This document shows, piece by piece, positions 44,901 through 58,025 of a DNA stretch of 64,000 nucleotides. The translations under genes and the position numbers were made by a program. This stretch comes from Lepidurus packardi. Its lineage: Eukaryota > Arthropoda > Branchiopoda > Notostraca > Triopsidae. The stretch covers positions 8,614,790 to 8,678,789 of the forward strand of contig JAKZAN010000002.1 in assembly GCA_023053545.1 (NCBI GenBank), written 5' to 3'. Under the pieces are notes generated by a model. It saw only the letters and a program-made list of their open reading frames with translations, was not told the DNA's origin and ran no database searches. Each line of letters begins with the position of its first letter. Position 1 is the stretch's first letter.

Positions 44901-47900
44901 GATTCAGGAACTTACAATTACCGATCTTGAGCTAACAGAAGCTTTGGCGATGAGAAATTAAATCAGTTCCAGCAGTGTGGATTTGGGATGGCAGAAAATT
45001 GGTATGATGGACGGTTGCAAATGATTGTAAAATTTCCAAAGTATCACCAATAGCGCAAGATCACGAAACACAAACAAAACACAGCCCCCTAATTAAGTTT
45101 TTTTCACTCTAGGTAATCATGGGTTTATCTGTTCGTAGGAATCCTGACGGCGACGGTATAGCCGCCAAGACTGAAAGAACCGCTTGTATAGAAGCACGAG
45201 TCGGGCTAGAAAAGGAATCGGAGGTGTGTTGGAACAGTTTTAGACCCGGGATTTACACTCCGACCCAATGCTGCGACGGGTGCGGGATCCAGAAGCTACA
45301 ATCTCTATGTACGACAGGGAAACGCGGGGGAAAAAAAAGTAGAGTCTATACGTTAAGAAAGGAGATGTGGAAGCAAATGAAAACGGTAGTGTGTGTTCCG
45401 GGGTACCCCAGCCAAAGAGGAAATTTTGGGACCCAAGCGGAGCACAATGTATATTTAGACTGAAGATTGTCCGTCCTTATAATAAACCATAGCTTTCAAT
45501 GAACCATTTGAAAAGGACACGCCTATTGAAAGCACGTCTACAAAAGAAAATTAGCTGCGGTTAAAATACTAGCGCAACTGGAAGTTAAACTTTAAATATT
45601 CGACTTTCTTGCAAAAATAAATCTTTGAAATAAATAAACACGTTATGTTTAGGAAGGTCGCAGTTAAAGGACCTTGGCATCTGTCAAGGACCTAACCTTA
45701 ACTAGATCTTCAAAGTTCTGTTTTGGATGTTTTCGGATTGAATTGATTACTTTGGCCCTTATTACACTGCTATCTCGCGTTTAGATTTTGTCTGTAAACA
45801 AAGTACTAAGTAGGTACATCCTGCACTGTAGCAAAAATACATACATTAAATTAAAATTTCCGACACGAATTGTATACATCCGCGAAAAATACTAACTTGT
45901 ATATTGCTTCGGAAGTTGTAAGCAGAAATAAGAATTGTATTTTAGTGCTAATAAGTCAGCGAACAGATTTTACCCCGAGACAGCGGGGACGTTTTAACCT
46001 ATACAATTAATCCAGCAGTGCAAATTTATTGCTTTATGAAAGGTGTGCTTTTTTACTTGATTTTAATTCATTTACAAACGAAAACCACAGCAGCAGATAA
46101 TTCGAAATAAAACTGGAGGTTAATTGAAACCACAAAGGCCAAGCCTAGAACTTTTTCATATATCGAACAAAAAGGGGCAACGCCTTCAAAGCCTGTGTTA
46201 TTGAACTAGATTGAGACATCTTTGTATACATGCTTTTGCTTATGGGGGGATAAACTCCAGTTCCGGGAGAAAGAGGGAAAACCCCACCCCGGAGCTCCTA
46301 TACAAGTATAGAAAATTCCACATTTCCGCTATCATAAATACACCCGTTTGCTCGTTAATTAAATTGTTTTTGACAAAGCGCGGTAGATGGCCAAACCACG
46401 TGTCAAGTTTGAAAAGCGCGGGATGCCGTTTACCTATGAAATAACGTTCGAACAGTTTTTGATTCTTTTCGTTACCAGAATGATGAAGATTACTAAGGAT
46501 CTATACTTTTCAAGGTCAATACAAGCCTAATCAGAGTTTAACATAATTACCAAATCAATAACAAGTTAAACACTCACGTCCCTCTAAAGTGGGTCACCAG
46601 AGCGCTAGAGAATAAACGACAAGGTAAAAGCAGGTATAATATTCTTGGTAGGCCAAAAATAATCGTACTAAGGTAGAAGTGGTTGTATATACAGTAGCCT
46701 ATATAAAAAACCACTTAGGCATAAGAACGAGCATCCATAAAACAGATGACATCGTAACACCATTAGAATGCTTTCGAAGGCGGAAGGTAAAGGCTATAGA
46801 CGCAAGAAAAATATAAAGCTCAAGAAAACACAGGTTGCTGCCTTAAAGCTATCCTAAACTATATCTTTACCATTCAATGAAGGGTTAAACTTGTTTTTAC
46901 AACATGCCTGGTCCTAATTTTTCACAGTTAAAGGGGTTCGTTTCTCTGTGACACTTGAGATATCATTCAAAGGTTGTAGCAAGGAAGTATTCAGCCTTCA
47001 AAATTCTTATCGGATAAAAATCGATACCATTATTATTTTTATACACAGGTGTGACTTCCCTCGTGACTCCCTTCATCAACATCATGCTTGCAGATATTGC
47101 CAATTGATGTTCTTGAAACTACACCAGGCTTTAAATTTCGCAAGAACTTGAATTCAAAATACGCTACATTTTTCCGAATAATATATATGCTTGAGCATCC
47201 ATAACATTTTTCGTTCCATACGTAATGCATACTAATCGTGACAGCGGCATGGGCCTTCTATAAGGAAGCAACGAAACGAACATCTGTTAATCAGAAGGTA
47301 AACAACCCAACTGTGCCATTTCGAAACGTCTGGACCACAAAAGTTAGAAATATTGCAAAAGACACTAAAATCTCTTTAAATGAGGTTCATCATCTCTTAT
47401 AATGCACGACGGCAGTAACCATGCTTTGATCATTAAAAACCCCAAGGGACTTTATCCTAATAGTCTACAGCGAGGTGGCTGGACTATAACAAATAGAGCC
47501 TGTTCCTCAACATCTGCAACCATGTTTTTCTTTGGTAAAAATCAGGCACCAGTTTCCCGTTATATCCTGGAAAAAGTTGTTCTGTTTGGCATTTTTAAAG
47601 AGAGAAGTATACCGGAGAAGGGATCAAAAAGAAAAAACATTATCGAGAAGAAAAGACGCCAACGGCGTCATCAGTCTAGCGGAACAGAATGAGGCGCGGA
47701 CGACAAAGCAAAACTAGCGGATACGGTAATTACAGCAAGGGGGGTGAAATAGGAACGTGTGGAGCCCCAACTGCACTAAATAAGCCCATACTCGCTTGAA
47801 ACTAACCCTGAACCATTCAAGATTGCCCGATTCTCCTTCCTTTTCTCGCCAAAGGCTCCCAAGTCGCCTAGTTTTACGCTGAGGACCTTCACTACTTGTA

Positions 47901-48727
47901 TTGAAGTGTCTATCGAAGTTGGAACTGCGCACCTGTCGTTCTAGCCAGCGGATCGGGCAGTTTCGCCGTTGGGCCGCATTGTGTAGCCAGTTCTCGGCTG
48001 TGCCAATGCCCGCTGTATTCAAGCGGACTGCGGATGAGCAACCGTGTAACCTACAATACTTTTGTTCGGTCCACGACAAATACAGTGCAAATTTAACTCA
48101 ATTAAAGTAAACATTCCTTGGGATGTTCAGGATTAAAAGTTCTAATTTTTCTTCCAATTAAAAAAGCCATATCCTTGAAATCCATCTACGCAAACCAAGC
48201 GGAAACGAAAACACAAAACACCATTCAAACTGTTATCGACTGGTGATTATATCTAATTCTTGGATAAGTTATCAGTGCTATCGGTGACCTTTCCCATGAG
48301 TGTATACGCAGCACCAGATCTAGAAATCTCAACTTTTAAATTGAAGCATTAATAGAAAACACGACTGAAAGTTTTACGTGACAATTCGAAAGTCGACCAA
48401 GAAAGTCGCAGTTTTCGACGTGCTAACATCCCTTGAAGTGCAGTAGTGCGCTACATAATTGACGTGCCCCCCTAAAACAAAACTGTTTTCACTTGGAGTA
48501 ACTTGAACCAAAGCAGGTACAGTGCAGTACAGTACTAGCTTCACTAAGACGCCGTGATTGCGTGACAAGCTAAACGAATGATAGTCCTGCAGTTAAAACT
48601 AATGAAGGGATTGATTAAAAAATGCGTTCAAGGCAATTTCAGCTGTAGTCGGTTTTGAAGAGATTCAGGGAAGTAATATATTTCTCTTTTGTAGGAACGC
48701 TTTTCAAAGCACGTTTTTTGTAAAATC
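44901..48727. other. Head-to-head intergenic region, thioredoxin-repeat gene and GIPC
   Basis: About 3.8 kb separates the two start codons. It should contain both promoters and a 5' UTR exon of GIPC, since a TTTTGTAG acceptor lies about 30 bp before the GIPC ATG. Open frames at 45119-45463 and 47714-48079 lack family motifs. A relatively GC-rich patch at 47880-48010 is a possible GIPC promoter or 5' exon. No convincing coding sequence was recognised. Confidence 0.5.
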
Positions 48728-51350
48728 ATGCCGTTATTTACGAAAAACAAGAACAAGAAAGATGCTGATTCAGATTCCCTGGGCAGCATGCATGATGAAA
48801 TACATAGGCCCCAGCATAACGGTCATTCAAATAAGCCCACGGCACCTTCATTGCCACAAACATCTCACGCTGGAAGCAACAACGGCGTGGCAGACGATTC
48901 TTCATCCAATGTTACAGTCCAAAGACCTAAACTCGTCTTCCACTGCCAGCAAGCTCAAGGATCACCCACAGGAATTATTTCCGGATTTACCAACGTGAAA
49001 GAGCTCTATGAAAAAATCGCTGAATGTTACGATTTTCCGGCTTCAGACGTAAGCTAACCTTATCCTTCCTACGAGTCCTACCCTTTGCTACTAACTCTAG
49101 TGAGATTGAAGCATTGCACAAAGTAAATGACAAATGGAAAGAGAATCCATATGTCCTAATGTAAAATAACAGTACGGGCTTCTTTTAACAAGATTAACTA
49201 ACGTCATAGTGTCATTTGGGAAAGTTTCCGTTGCACGACCTTAGAACAGAACAGGGCAAAACCACGTTACCAAAAGAATATGAAAAACACAAATCGAACC
49301 TCACGAGGCAAGAAATTCGCAATGTTCAGTCTTGGACAGCAGCAATGCCAGCTTTCTGTCACGTTTTTTCCCTGACGTGCCCATGCATGAATGCAAAGCA
49401 AGTCAATCGTTATGCGTCACAACAATGCTCCGTCAACAGTTATTCCGTGGCATGCTCGAAACTTTTATTCGAGCACCTTTATACTATAAATGTTTACCCT
49501 ATAACTACAAGTAACGTGACTTATATAACGTAAATTCATTTTGTGTTTTATCCCTTACAGATCTTATTTTGTACATTGAATACCCATAAAGCCGATATGG
49601 GAAAATTATTGGGCGGCCAGATCGGACTAGACGACTTCATATTCGCACATAGGAAAGGTAACAATGTTTCGAAACGTTTTTTGATTCAGCGACACGCACA
49701 CCAAAGGCAAAACGAACTATCTAGTTTAAAAAAGCATTGATTTTTAAAGAAAACTAGAGCTTTATATTCTCTTGCAAGATATGTTGCAAGATAATGTCGC
49801 TTAAGGATAGCTTTCAAAATGCTTTAAAGTAAAAGAATTTCAACTGCATTCAAAAAGTTATATTCATTTTACCACGAAATCTCAAGGAAATGCCAAGCCG
49901 AACTGAAAAATAACACCAAAGATACCTTCCCAAAAGAAACGAGTTCGAGTTTTTTAATTAGTCTTTTGAACGAAAGTTTGTATGAATGACCTAAAGCCTG
50001 AGTCACGCTAGCCGAAACGTTGACTTTTTCTTATGAGTGACTCCACCTCGAATCCGAACAAAACCAACGACGATATCCCCTAGCTTTCGCCTGACTGTAT
50101 TCTTTGCTAAACTAAAGAAAGGAAGTGGGTCACATAGAACGTTATACTTCGCTTGCCATATAATAAAACTCCTACTAGGATTCCTGAATTAACCCATAAA
50201 TCAACCCTAACAACAAATTAAATTACATACAAATTTACTTGATAACGCAGATTTATAAGATCAGTTCAGAATCAATATTAAATCTAAAATTAGAAGTTAC
50301 GCAGTGTAAAAACTAGGAGATACACCTCCAAATACCCCTGTTCTCGATAACACGACAAACTCAAACGCAGGATTGACATTTGAAACGCTTTGATGATACA
50401 TTTGTATGACATACGATTTCTTATTTTCAGGTCAACCTAAAGAAATAGAAATCACCAAAACGGAAGACGCACTAGGCCTTACGATTACGGATAATGGCGC
50501 AGGATATGCCTTTATTAAACGAATTAAAGAGGGCAGCATAATCGAGAAAATGAAGTTTATCCAAGTAAGTATTTTTTTGTAAATGTTGTAGCCAGTTACA
50601 ATTAAAATAAAATTAATCATTTATGCGCAGGTTGGAGATCATATTGAAAAAATTGATAGCCAAAGTCTTATCGGCTGTCGTCATTACGAAGTTGCTAAAA
50701 TGCTCAAAGAAATTCCCAAAGGCAAAACCTTTACAATCCGATTAGTCGAACCTTTGCGAGCTGGCTTTGGTAATTTACAAAATAATTACAAAATTATTCA
50801 TTCATAAAATTTCAAATTATTTAATGACTACTAACGTTTCTATTGTATCCTTTCACAGCTAATATTGGTCCTCGATCTAATACCGGTACTGGTAAAAAAT
50901 CCTACGGTTCTGGTAAAGAAACCCTTCGTTTACGAGCAAATGGACCAGCGCGAGTCGAAGAAGCGGTAATATTACAAATTTTTTTTAAATGTACACATTT
51001 TTCGTGAGTATATATTAAACTACGTATATTATAACTTTTGCAGCTTGATAGCCTCGCTGAAGGAGCAGCTGAGAAGATTAATAGTCTCCTGGAGAATTTC
51101 ATGGGGATAAACGACGAAGATCTTGGTACTTGCTTTAGTACAAAATTAAAAAATTTTTAAATTTCTTCGTTATTTTTTGCCTTTTCCAGCAACACAAATT
51201 TGGGAAATTGGTCAAGTTAAGACAAACACGATGGATTTTGCTGAAGCCATCGACAATTCGGATTTAGAGGCCTTTGGCTTTACGGACGATTTCATTTTCG
51301 AATTATGGGGCGCAATTACGGATGCCAAAGCTGGGAGACTGAGGAAATAG
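48728..51350 (+). CDS. GIPC: GIPC family PDZ adaptor (kermit homologue)
   Basis: A cytoplasmic adaptor that links receptor C-termini to myosin VI for endocytic trafficking (family knowledge). Seven exons, 48728-49048, 49561-49657, 50431-50564, 50631-50769, 50859-50965, 51044-51125 and 51190-51350, keep frame throughout and give about 346 residues, the usual family length. After a low-complexity N-terminus ([12 protein letters not shown]) comes the GH1 domain ([39 protein letters not shown]). The PDZ domain follows, with binding loop [18 protein letters not shown] and [17 protein letters not shown]. The GH2 domain ([24 protein letters not shown]) ends the protein at TAG. The ATG at 48728 is the first in frame and agrees with the short basic start typical of the family. 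A 5' UTR intron is likely. The 3' end faces AIMP1. Confidence 0.95.
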
Positions 51351-51618
51351 CAGTCTTTAAATTAACTAAGGGATTTTTTCTTTTGTGACAAATTGTAACA
51401 CTTTGAAACCAGGAACAGCAAACAGCTTGGTTTATACTCGTTGCATCGTTTGCGCTTAAACTTGCGGGACTTTTAGTCAAAACCTTATTGCAGTAGCCTG
51501 TATTTTTGCCTTGATTAACAAATTCATAGCTTGTTTCCCAGAACAATCAGTAACCTGCAAAAAAGAAACACTCCCCTTTTAATTTATTCCTCCACATGAC
51601 AGACCAATTGAATGAAAC

Positions 51619-51624
51619 TTTATT
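51619..51624 (-). terminator. Poly(A) signal of AIMP1
   Basis: TTTATT on the + strand, that is AATAAA on the - strand, 83 bp after the AIMP1 stop codon. It is the nearest hexamer for that gene. Confidence 0.6.
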
Positions 51625-51629
51625 CCCTT

Positions 51630-51635
51630 AATAAA
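51630..51635 (+). terminator. Poly(A) signal of GIPC
   Basis: AATAAA 280 bp after the GIPC stop. It lies only 6 bp beyond the opposite-strand AATAAA assigned to AIMP1, so the two 3' UTRs should overlap. Confidence 0.6.
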
Positions 51636-51706
51636 CCAGGTCGACATGCTTTGTCAGGAGCTTAAATTGAATGCTAAGAATTTTCTCTCTTTCTTCAGCC
51701 CTTGGT

Positions 51707-53158
51707 TTACTTTACTTGCACGCCAGTCAAACTGGGAGACGTAACAGGTCCTTTGCCCTTCACAATCAAGACAACATTCTTATAGACTGCCTCTCGTTGA
51801 TCGTTCGTCTTCAGATCTGGAGCCACCGTCTCCCAAATCTTCTTTTTAGGGTTCAATTGTGCATCAGGTTTGCGCGGAAATTCTTCGCAATCTACCACAT
51901 CACCGGGTAAGGCACCCGCAGGGGGATTAAGAATTTCCACCTAAGCGACAAGGAGATACTGAAGAATATTGGGCAGAAAATTAAAATACCTTTTCAGGCG
52001 TGCTGGCGCACATAACCATTGCTTCTGAAGTAACTCCGCGCATTTTGGCGGGTTTTAAGTTGCAGAGGAGGACAACCATTCGTCCTTGCATTTCTTCTAA
52101 AGGCACATATTTGACCAGACCGCTTACAACAGTCCGGGGCTTGGCTTCGCCGACGTCAATTTCTTCGACATATAAAGCGTCAGCATCCGGATGCTTTTTA
52201 GCGGAAAGAATTTTTCCCACTCGCAAATCTAATCGGCCTACGTCGACAGGTAGTCCATCGCCGTCTGCGTCTTTGTTTTGGGGCTCGGCGGCAGGTTTGC
52301 TTTCCTTCTTTGGCTTAGTTTCTTTTGCTTTAGGAGATGGTGCTTCTGAAGTTGGAGCTCCTTTGTTCTTCTGAGCAACTTTTATTGGTTCAGGTGTTTG
52401 CAAAGCAACGGGTACATCGGTAGAGCTCACTTTACCAGTTCCGGAAGATTGTACCTAACAATCAAAAGACAACATAACTTTATATATACATTAGCTTTCG
52501 TAAGAAAAAGTGGTACTTGTTTGACGCCAAGTTTCTGTTCGGCCAAGATAAGTTTCTTCTTCCAGTCTTCAATCTCTCTCTTCAAGGCTGCGTTTTCTTC
52601 CTTGAGACGGGTAAATTGGGAATCGGGTGTACCAGACAGTTGGTGTTTTTCCACAGCTGCAATCTGTGATAATGATAATGTTAAACGATAGCGACTTCTT
52701 TTTGCTGCATAAAAATATAGTGATGTTGCGTGTTGCGCTAAATAAACTGAAAATGCGTATTCTCCGGCTAATGGAAACACATTTTGATGACACAGCTACA
52801 TGGTTGTGGTTGCTTAGCTTGTTTTTAATAAATTACTTGATGCAATGCAAGTTTAATTGCATCAAATGGCAAACGTCAACAGAAGTTGCTAGCAAATTCT
52901 TGAAAGGAATTGCGTTGACAGATTCGTAAAGTATAGACTGATGTGACGTCAAGAATAGTCATGAGGTCAAGAATGTATCTTTTTATCCAGAGACAAGCTT
53001 CATTTCTAAAATTTGATGGGTAAACTAAGAATAGATTGTTTGCCCATGTACAGCCGTAAAATGAAATTTAGCATTACCTCCGTTTTTAGAAAAGATATAA
53101 GCTGTTCGGCTGCCGCAGCTTTTTTCTCTAAAGTTTCAAGAATGTTAGTACTAGCCAT
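51707..53158 (-). CDS. AIMP1: AIMP1 (p43/EMAP II) multisynthetase-complex protein
   Basis: A non-catalytic scaffold of the multi-aminoacyl-tRNA-synthetase complex that binds tRNA and arginyl-tRNA synthetase. Four exons, 53078-53158, 52517-52663, 51990-52454 and 51707-51940, are all joined in phase 0 and give 308 residues. The N-terminus has the heptad-rich coiled coil expected of the family ([20 protein letters not shown], then [19 protein letters not shown] and LGVKQ). A Lys/Pro/Ala-rich linker ([17 protein letters not shown]) leads to the EMAP II tRNA-binding OB fold: [62 protein letters not shown] and AMVMCAS. The EMAP II-specific extension follows, with [19 protein letters not shown] and TGVQVK. 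The start at 53158 gives [14 protein letters not shown], close to the start of animal AIMP1; an upstream in-frame Met is less likely. Length and domain order are normal. Confidence 0.96.
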
Positions 53159-53879
53159 TATGATTCTACGAGACAAGAAACTGGTGAACATGAAACAAAA
53201 TTCTCACAAAACAAACACGCGGTTGCTGGTAAGAATACACGACTAGCAGAAACTAGCCTTGCCATCTTTGAGCGGGCTGCAATCCGCTGGAGTTAGTTTC
53301 TCTAGCGTTTCAGGGTCCGAACCGCTTGAAGTCGTGTATTCTCTTGATTGCGATTTAATCAGAGTTGTCTGTTTAATAAAAACACACCCAGATAAAGCAT
53401 ACAAAAATTTACAAAACTTGCAACTTTGGTTTTCCATATTACTCGTCGAATTAACTTTCTTCTATTGTTAATTTTCATGGCAAGAAGTATTTATCAAGAG
53501 TCTGCTGCTTATACTTGCTCGTTGTCTTTCTTCTAAAATAAGTTCATACGGTGCAATCTAAGCTTTTAAGGATCTGCCGTGTTACGGATCAAAATAACGT
53601 CCTTAACAAGTAGCTTCAGCTAAAAGGTGATACTATCAAGTCAACTGGCTTTAGTGGAAAGATGGTGTATTGATGCTCGTTGTGGACTGTCGGACTGTCT
53701 TAGACATGGGGTATATATAGTCGAAAAGTTCAGTCGTATAGTTAACGTCAGAAGTGATGATTCTCTGAAAGGTCAGATAAATCTCATGGTTATCGATGAC
53801 AAGAAGGAATGCAAAGGTCAAGTCACAGCGTAGGTCTCGTTAATTAACCGTATACGGAGTCATGGGTCAAGGCTCATAC

Positions 53880-54542
53880 AAAAGTCTTATGTCCTTCCGG
53901 GGCAATCCGGAACATGCCGACTGAACCACTTCTTTCTCTAATATCGGGATCTATAGTTTCGATAAAATCAATAACTTTTTGAACCATAGCTATAGAAGTT
54001 CTAATGTTCTCGCTTGTGAACAGGTAAGGGACTTATTTTACACCAGCGTGCTGTTCTTCTTCGTTTTTGTTTTGAACTCAACGAGATCACTCGTGCTCAG
54101 TTGTTCATTGTGTGATTTAAGAAGTCCTTCGATATCAGAAGCATTTAAATTATTAAACACTTAATTGCATCAGTATTTTTTCTAATTATAGACTCGTTGA
54201 GGTCGTGCAATCGAGCAACATTGCTAATCTGTTCGCCGTTTTCGAACGCCTGGAGAATTTCTAATTTGACTGCTAAACTTATCTGGGTACTTGTCTTTCT
54301 TAATGACTTTATTCGTACTACCGCCTAATGATGCCATAATTCATTAAAGCTGTACGAGTAAAAACTCTTTCATTATTCTGTACATGCTGTTAGTTTCTAC
54401 GCAACAGTAGGTAAGGCTTACGGAAGAATACATAATAGCGACATATATCGTCAACATAATTAGTTAAATTTTGACAAATTCTTCAACCGCGTAGTAGTGA
54501 AACCGCGTAAACGGGTACCGCGTAAATGGAGGGTTTACTGTA
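53880..54542 (-). mobile_element. Internally deleted Tigger/pogo-type DNA transposon remnant
   Basis: Reading the - strand, the element starts at 54540 with CAGTAAACCCTCC after a TA, the classic pogo/Tigger end. The terminal repeat (54481-54540) contains several ACGCGGT words. An ATG at 54337 opens a transposase-like N-terminus, and after a frameshift comes the HTH segment (LAVKLEILQAFENGEQISN, VARLHDLNES). The next recognisable part is already the C-terminal tail (DIEGLLKSHNEQLSTSDLVE, TSIAMVQKVIDFIETIDPDI). The catalytic DDE core is absent. No matching terminal repeat was found on the far side, so that end is truncated or diverged. It is not functional. Confidence 0.75.
54481..54540 (-). 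repeat. Terminal inverted repeat of the Tigger-like element
   Basis: On the - strand it begins CAGTAAACCCTCCATTTAC and holds three ACGCGGT repeats. It is flanked outside by TA, as expected for the TA target duplication of Tc1/mariner/pogo elements. Confidence 0.7.
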
Positions 54543-57002
54543 CTTAAAATTTGTATGAAGCGTAAAAAAGTGGGCTCTTCTATAAAAAAGATCAATACTT
54601 TCCTGTGATCTTTCTCTAGCAACGTATTTCGCAAACTTAAAGGAATCGAGATTAAATGTTACCTCTTGTCTCCATAAGTCGTGTAGTCGTGTTGCCTCCA
54701 GCAGTCAGAGTCGGCGGACTGGTACCGCTTACTAAACATGAACTTCTCCATCTGCGCGAAAATGAAGTACGGGAAGTGAGAAGTTATACAGTCCTGTAAC
54801 TAAATCGCAGTTTCGCAATTTGCATTTGAAAATAATATATTATAGATTATATAAACTGATGAGAGTATCGAGCTTTCTTTTCTTTTTTCTTTTATTCTTA
54901 CTTATTTTTTAAATATTTTTTTTCGCTTTCTATATATTCATTCATCTATAATCAACGCGATACGTCTAAATCGTCCTTAAATCTAATGGAAGTACTGCAA
55001 GACTCAAGGGTATCCCAATCAGGTATTTTGCTTTAGCCAAGGGTATTAAATAACTCTTAAAATTCCTAAAATAAACAAATTTCTCATGATGAGACACGTC
55101 CTATTAGTCATATTTCACTTTTTCCATAAGAGATTACTAATATTCAATTAAACAGCTGCGTATTTTGTAAGCGTACAATAACACAATGCCCTGCATTCTT
55201 TATCTTTATGTGCGGTTCTATCATATTGGAATTAAGCATTCATTTCTCGGTCATTATGGAGAGGAATCTAAGCTTTTGGAAGGCATAGGTGTAACAAAAA
55301 GCTACTTGTATCCATTTCTTATGACACAGTTTATATATAATAACAGATAAACCTGCTTAGAAAACGTGCTCCAATTTTAAAATAATTTCGCCCGCAAGAC
55401 GTCACTGGATGGATATATAAGGCGTCCCCAAGACCCTGCTATAACTGCTGTTTACACGGTATAGCTCTGTGAGTTGCAGTGCTTTATTATTGTTAAATAA
55501 TAGATAATAACTTTCCTAATGGCTAACTAACTTTCCTAAATATCAACAAAGCCGCTAGAACTGGATTTTGCTACAGGTTTAATTTAGAATAGCATACTAG
55601 AGTGGACTTTGTTGATACGTGGACCACAAATATGCGCGTTGGTGATGACCACTTCGTGGACGATCAATTCGACAAACGTACAGATAGAATGGTTTACGTT
55701 CCAAGAAGGGGAATGGCACTTTTGGCATCTTCAGTTCGGAACATATTTCAACGTCCATAAAAAAAGTCCTGGTACACTGCTGGAGTTACCCGGTCAACTT
55801 TAGGAAGGGTATCAAGAGACTGACGAAGAAATGACGAACTCTCAATAGGCTGCTAAACAGTTAAACAGAATAAGGTACTAACTTACTTCTAGTAAATAGG
55901 CGAGACAATTTGTAGTGTGAATTCTAATACATACTATAAATATGTAAATAGTTTACAGAAATTAGACCAAAGGCTTCAACTAAAAGGAATGTAGGTACTA
56001 CCTAATTGATAATCTAAGTTTAAGTTTAATCGGAAAATGTCAAAAATCCTAGTATTCAATTAATACCAATTAACGAATTCTTGTAGTTTAGAAATATTTA
56101 TAAAAAAAATACACAATTATGGAAATTGACAAGACATGTGCGTGCTTGTAATTGATCACGAGGGAACTATTATCCCTTATGGATTTGATATAATTTGATC
56201 TTCATTTTTGCCCCTTACGAGGCCTTAAACGAAGTACGCCGGAATTGCTTCATTTCGTGAGCTCGCGGTTCGCTGTGTAATAGCCAACTTATGTCTATTA
56301 AGCATAGTCATAAACGAATCAAAAGCAAGTTTCAGACCATCCCCTCTTACCCATTCACCCCTTCACCTAATGTTTCGCATTAGCTCTTACCCTAAATTTT
56401 ACACATTCATAATTGTTGCACGCTAAGCGAGAGTATTTCTTTCAAATATTTCTTCTAACGCACTTCGAAGTCTAAAATCTATAACTTTTTACACCCCAAT
56501 GGCAAGTTATACAACCGTAGCCTACAGAGTGAGTATTGTTCTTAAGTTTAGTTCAGCTACATCCTTTAATCAAATTGTAATTATCCATGAAATTCCAAAA
56601 TAGTTTCATACTACAGTACATATTATATAAAAAAAGACGTATTACGTGCTCCAAAACTTTGTTTCTATTAATTAGTTAAGGGATAAAATTGTTTTGATTA
56701 CCTGCTAGTTAGGAGGAAGACGTTATCGAAAAGCTTTTCTCTTTGAAACTATAATAAAAAGATCGATCCATTAACAGACCAAGCACGAAATGCAATTGGG
56801 AAGCCACCAGGGAATGTTGTACCGGGAAACTCCATTACCGCAAATGAAACATGGATAATGAGAGAGCCCAGGCAGACAATCTCTGCAGCCAACGGAAGTC
56901 TTAACTTCTGCATATTTAAAACCAGCCCAACAGTTATATGGTAGGAGATTTTAAAACGTATATAACTTCCAGTTTTAACCTTATCAGAAATAAATAACAC
57001 GA

Positions 57003-57130
57003 CCGTAACCCACTGAGTAGGGAGTTGACCTAAAATGATGTCAGGGCCGACGAATAAATCCAAGTCCCGGGCAATTTGAGTAGGGCGTTTGTCCAACTTC
57101 ATCATATGGACATAGTCGTAGTAGCGCTTC
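57003..57130 (-). other. Unidentified exon-like segment
   Basis: The - strand reads KRYYDYVHMMKLDKRPTQIA and continues RDLDLFVGPDIILGQLPTQ. The composition is far more protein-like than other frames in the region. Neighbouring - strand stretches (HLPTFVAALFDVGL, then VIAKVMDLKG) lie in other frames, suggesting a decayed gene or several exons. I do not recognise the family. Confidence 0.3.
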
Positions 57131-58007
57131 TGCAGACCCCTTGAGATCCATCACCTTGGCAATGACTTAAAGTCCAACATCGAATAGGGCCGCAACAAAA
57201 GTCGGCAAATGCTTTTCGGCGATCTTTTTTCTGGGCTCCTTTATTTCACCGCCCGTAACTTCGCTGGGTGCTCAGCTCCGCACGTGATGTCGGAAATGAA
57301 GGAAGGACTTCCATAGGACCCTTGGTACATGCAAGGATTTCCGTCCGGGGTACAGAAAAAAAAGAGCACCAAACGTTTTACCACAAAAATGACACTGTGA
57401 CCTCTTCATTTTCTTGTCCTTCTTTGGGGTCCTCTATGCTCATTCTTGTTGCCCTTTTTTAACAAGGTTGCTAGTGTAACATTGATGTTTACATGAAAGA
57501 AATATCTGTTAATCAAATAAGATCAGAAAACACTTCTAGTTTTGTAGTTTTTAATAGGAAATCCGGTGTGTTTTAAACGAAAATGTATAATATTATATCT
57601 AATGAGTATCTAATATTATATCTAATTGGTAACACTAAATAATGATAAATCCAATTTTCTTAAATCATATACTAGTGCATTAAGGACCTTTATAATCGTA
57701 AGCTTCAATTTTACCGCGAAGTATCTTAATATTTAATTTTTGCTAACATATAAGTAGCTTAACCTAGCTCAGACGAAACTAAAAAAAAATAAGTTAAGTT
57801 AAAAAGTTGTGTAAAATGAAGATTTATAGCTTTTTAAGCTTCTTTATGTACAGTATAAATAGGTAAGTCCTTTAAGTATAATTTTTGTAAAATAAGATCT
57901 AATGTATAGATTATTTTCTCTAAAAATATAGACTTTAATTTCAAAATTTTGAAAAAATTATTATAGAGAGGATCAAAGGTATAGTTAGAAGTTGAAAGGT
58001 TTTGTTG

Positions 58008-58025
58008 TGTATATATATATATATG
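58008..58025. repeat. TA dinucleotide microsatellite
   Basis: About eight TA units interrupted only at the edges (GTGTATATATATATATATGG). It is a simple repeat in non-coding DNA. Confidence 0.7.

Noticed and set aside
45119..45463. 114-codon open frame with several cysteines upstream of the thioredoxin-repeat gene
   Set aside because: No family motif and no splice context, and it lies in the expected promoter region. It is probably chance.
47714..48079. 121-codon open frame on the - strand in a GC-richer patch
   Set aside because: More likely the 5' region of GIPC. The patch is also partly open on the + strand, as expected for GC-rich non-coding DNA.
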